Source: JAAYLN01 sp964592855 (GTDB lineage Bacteria; Verrucomicrobiota; Kiritimatiellia; RFP12; JAAYLN01). Taken from it: a DNA stretch of 64,000 bases. The stretch covers positions 12,594 through 76,593 of the forward strand of contig CAZQKI010000002.1 in the NCBI GenBank assembly GCA_964592855.1, in the 5' to 3' direction. Shown one piece after another: positions 62,684 through 64,000 of the stretch; positions within the stretch are counted from its first letter, which is position 1; each line of letters opens with the position of its first letter. Both the position numbers and the translations under genes were made by a program. The notes below the pieces were generated by a model, which saw only the letters and a list, made by a program, of their open reading frames with translations, was not told where the DNA came from and ran no database searches.

Positions 62684-63925
62684 ATGAAATTCAGACCCGA
62701 TCTCGTGGATGCCGATTCAGCAACCGGCATCGAGGTGTTTCAACTCACTGCTGAGCCGGATGTCCCCAGTTCCCACGTCTACATGGAGTCGCAGATTTTC
62801 ACGCCGGATTCGAAGCGGTTTGTGCTTCACCGCTCCGCCCATTCCCATGGCAGCGATCCGCACGACGCCAAACACCAGTACCTGGTCTGCGACATTGAGA
62901 ACGGCTGCAGCCTGACGCCCGTCACGCAGGAGGTCGGGGTGACCGCCCCCAGCGTATCGCCCGATGGACGGTACCTCTATTATTTTGTCAATGAAACCGA
63001 ACTCAACGGCGGACGCCTGCTCCTCAAGCGGGTCGGACTGGATGGAAGCGACCGCCAGACCATCCTTGTCGTCGACGCGGCGATTCCCGGCACGTCATTC
63101 CGCCCCAGCCGCATTTATTCGCTCTCCACCATCTCCTCCGACGGGAAACGGATGGCGGTCTCGGCCTTTCTGGGCGATGGCCGAACCGAAGAGCCGCCCT
63201 TTGGTCTGCTGGTCTTCGACCTGGAGCGGGCAAGCGTGCAGGTGGCGATCCATGGGCCGACCTGGCTCAACATGCATCCCCAGTATTGCCGCTCGACCGA
63301 TCCCGAGGCCAGCCACGACATCCTGATCCAGGAGTCGCACAATTACGGCGCCAATGCCCGCGGCGAATCCTTCAGCAAGCCCGATGGGAAAGGGACGGAT
63401 ATTCACGTCGTCCGCGACGACGGCACGAACTTCCGCACCCTCCCCTGGGGGCGGGACGGCAACGAGGGCTGCCAGGGACATCAGTGCTGGCGCGGCACAG
63501 GCACCTGGGCGATCACCAGCACGCACACCCGTCAGCCGCCGGAGGGTCAGCTCATCGAAGGCCGCCCCGTGGCCGACGCCGGACATATCGGCATCCACAC
63601 GCCCGGAGGCCTCCGCAACGACCTCACCCGCGACTTTAACGGCCCCTATTTCTATCATTTCGCCACCGACATCGCCGGGCGAAGGCTGATCACGGACTCC
63701 GCGCCGCTGAATGGTGGCGGGCCCATCTTCATGGCTGAGTTCGGCGAGGCGGGGAAGGCCCCCCTGGGCAACTTCCGGTTTCTGCTGAACCCGCGCAACG
63801 GCCCCTACGTGCAGGCCCCCAAGGGCTGTCACATCCATCCCTTTCTCTCCCCGGATGGCACGCTCGCCTTCTTCAACTCCGATGAATCTGGGATACCCCA
63901 GGCTTACATGATCCGGGGGCTATAA
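62684..63925 (+). CDS. Oligogalacturonate lyase-like beta-propeller protein
   Basis: 413 aa, no signal peptide. WD/TolB-like blades (APSVSPDGRYLYYF, TISSDGKRMAVSAF, HPFLSPDGTLAFFNSD) and the GHQCWRGTGTWAI segment with His and Gln that binds metal in PL22 oligogalacturonate lyases. Such enzymes cleave unsaturated pectin oligomers in the cytoplasm. Starts 24 nt after the DUF4838 gene, so cotranscribed; the pair suggests export-side and cytoplasmic steps of one uronate pathway. The exact substrate is unproven. Confidence 0.72.
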   Translation: MKFRPDLVDADSATGIEVFQLTAEPDVPSSHVYMESQIFTPDSKRFVLHRSAHSHGSDPHDAKHQYLVCDIENGCSLTPVTQEVGVTAPSVSPDGRYLYYFVNETELNGGRLLLKRVGLDGSDRQTILVVDAAIPGTSFRPSRIYSLSTISSDGKRMAVSAFLGDGRTEEPPFGLLVFDLERASVQVAIHGPTWLNMHPQYCRSTDPEASHDILIQESHNYGANARGESFSKPDGKGTDIHVVRDDGTNFRTLPWGRDGNEGCQGHQCWRGTGTWAITSTHTRQPPEGQLIEGRPVADAGHIGIHTPGGLRNDLTRDFNGPYFYHFATDIAGRRLITDSAPLNGGGPIFMAEFGEAGKAPLGNFRFLLNPRNGPYVQAPKGCHIHPFLSPDGTLAFFNSDESGIPQAYMIRGL

Positions 63926-63934
63926 AAAGAAGTC

Positions 63935-63953
63935 GACAAAGCTCGCGACAAAG
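63935..63953. repeat. gacaaag-type repeat, second exact copy
   Basis: gacaaagctcgcgacaaag, identical to 1393-1411. The remaining 47 bases to the window edge hold no gene. Confidence 0.6.
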
Positions 63954-64000
63954 ATGTACTAAGCGTCGCATTGTAGACCTTACACGGAGCATCCGTAAAA

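Overview
The window is GC-rich, densely coding DNA from a Gram-negative, probably anaerobic bacterium. It carries LptD, a secretin with a PilM/N/O/P-type assembly platform, a complete elongasome cluster (mreBCD, mrdA, rodA), and the rpmH-rnpA-yidD-yidC block. Lineage hints point to the PVC superphylum, most likely Kiritimatiellota or Lentisphaerota: an SHD1-like domain on a thioredoxin, DUF4838, oligogalacturonate-lyase-like and GH32-like carbohydrate genes, pseudopilins with the usual N-terminal methylation signal, and palindromic intergenic repeats. The lineage is an inference; there is no rRNA gene, tRNA gene or CRISPR array to test it.

Layout. (1) 1-3.6 kb: the 3' end of a PD-(D/E)XK nuclease-like gene, a repeat island, then a sugar isomerase/oxidoreductase pair behind a good promoter. 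(2) 3.6-14 kb: a large exported SGNH-like protein facing away from a pilin/secretin locus (pseudopilin, secretin, fused PilM-PilN, PilO-like, PilP-like, GspE/PilB ATPase). (3) 14-14.8 kb: a gene-free island with tandem repeats, two foldback elements and the remains of a DUF433/DUF5615 toxin-antitoxin pair. (4) 14.8-19.6 kb, minus strand: DJ-1, yidC, yidD, rnpA, rpmH and a class III aminotransferase. (5) 19.8-34 kb, plus strand: mreBCD-mrdA-rodA, RNase G, lptD, a GspG-type pseudopilin, a SpoU methyltransferase, UDP-glucose dehydrogenase and a glycyl radical enzyme. (6) 34-41 kb, minus strand: MraY-like transferase, DUF493, hisD, a second repeat island, a HAD phosphatase and a large polytopic membrane protein. 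(7) 41-50 kb: ACP and prmA forward, then a long minus-strand run (guaA, mutM, glycosidase-like gene, GNAT, ACT, DUF711, cation exporter). (8) 50.5-64 kb: thioredoxin-SHD1, a GH32-like enzyme, a complete 2-aminoethylphosphonate uptake and breakdown cluster (phnX, ABC transporter, phnW), and a DUF4838/oligogalacturonate-lyase-like pair.

Most genes are ordinary. The most unusual signals are: a GMP synthase whose glutaminase domain has shrunk to a stub; a glycyl radical enzyme with Trp in place of the consensus Tyr and no activase nearby; an MraY relative with an altered histidine motif; a phosphonate ABC permease with a large insertion after TM1; a PilM-PilN fusion; a Card1-like nuclease fold at the window edge; and a family of palindromic repeats shared between distant intergenic islands.
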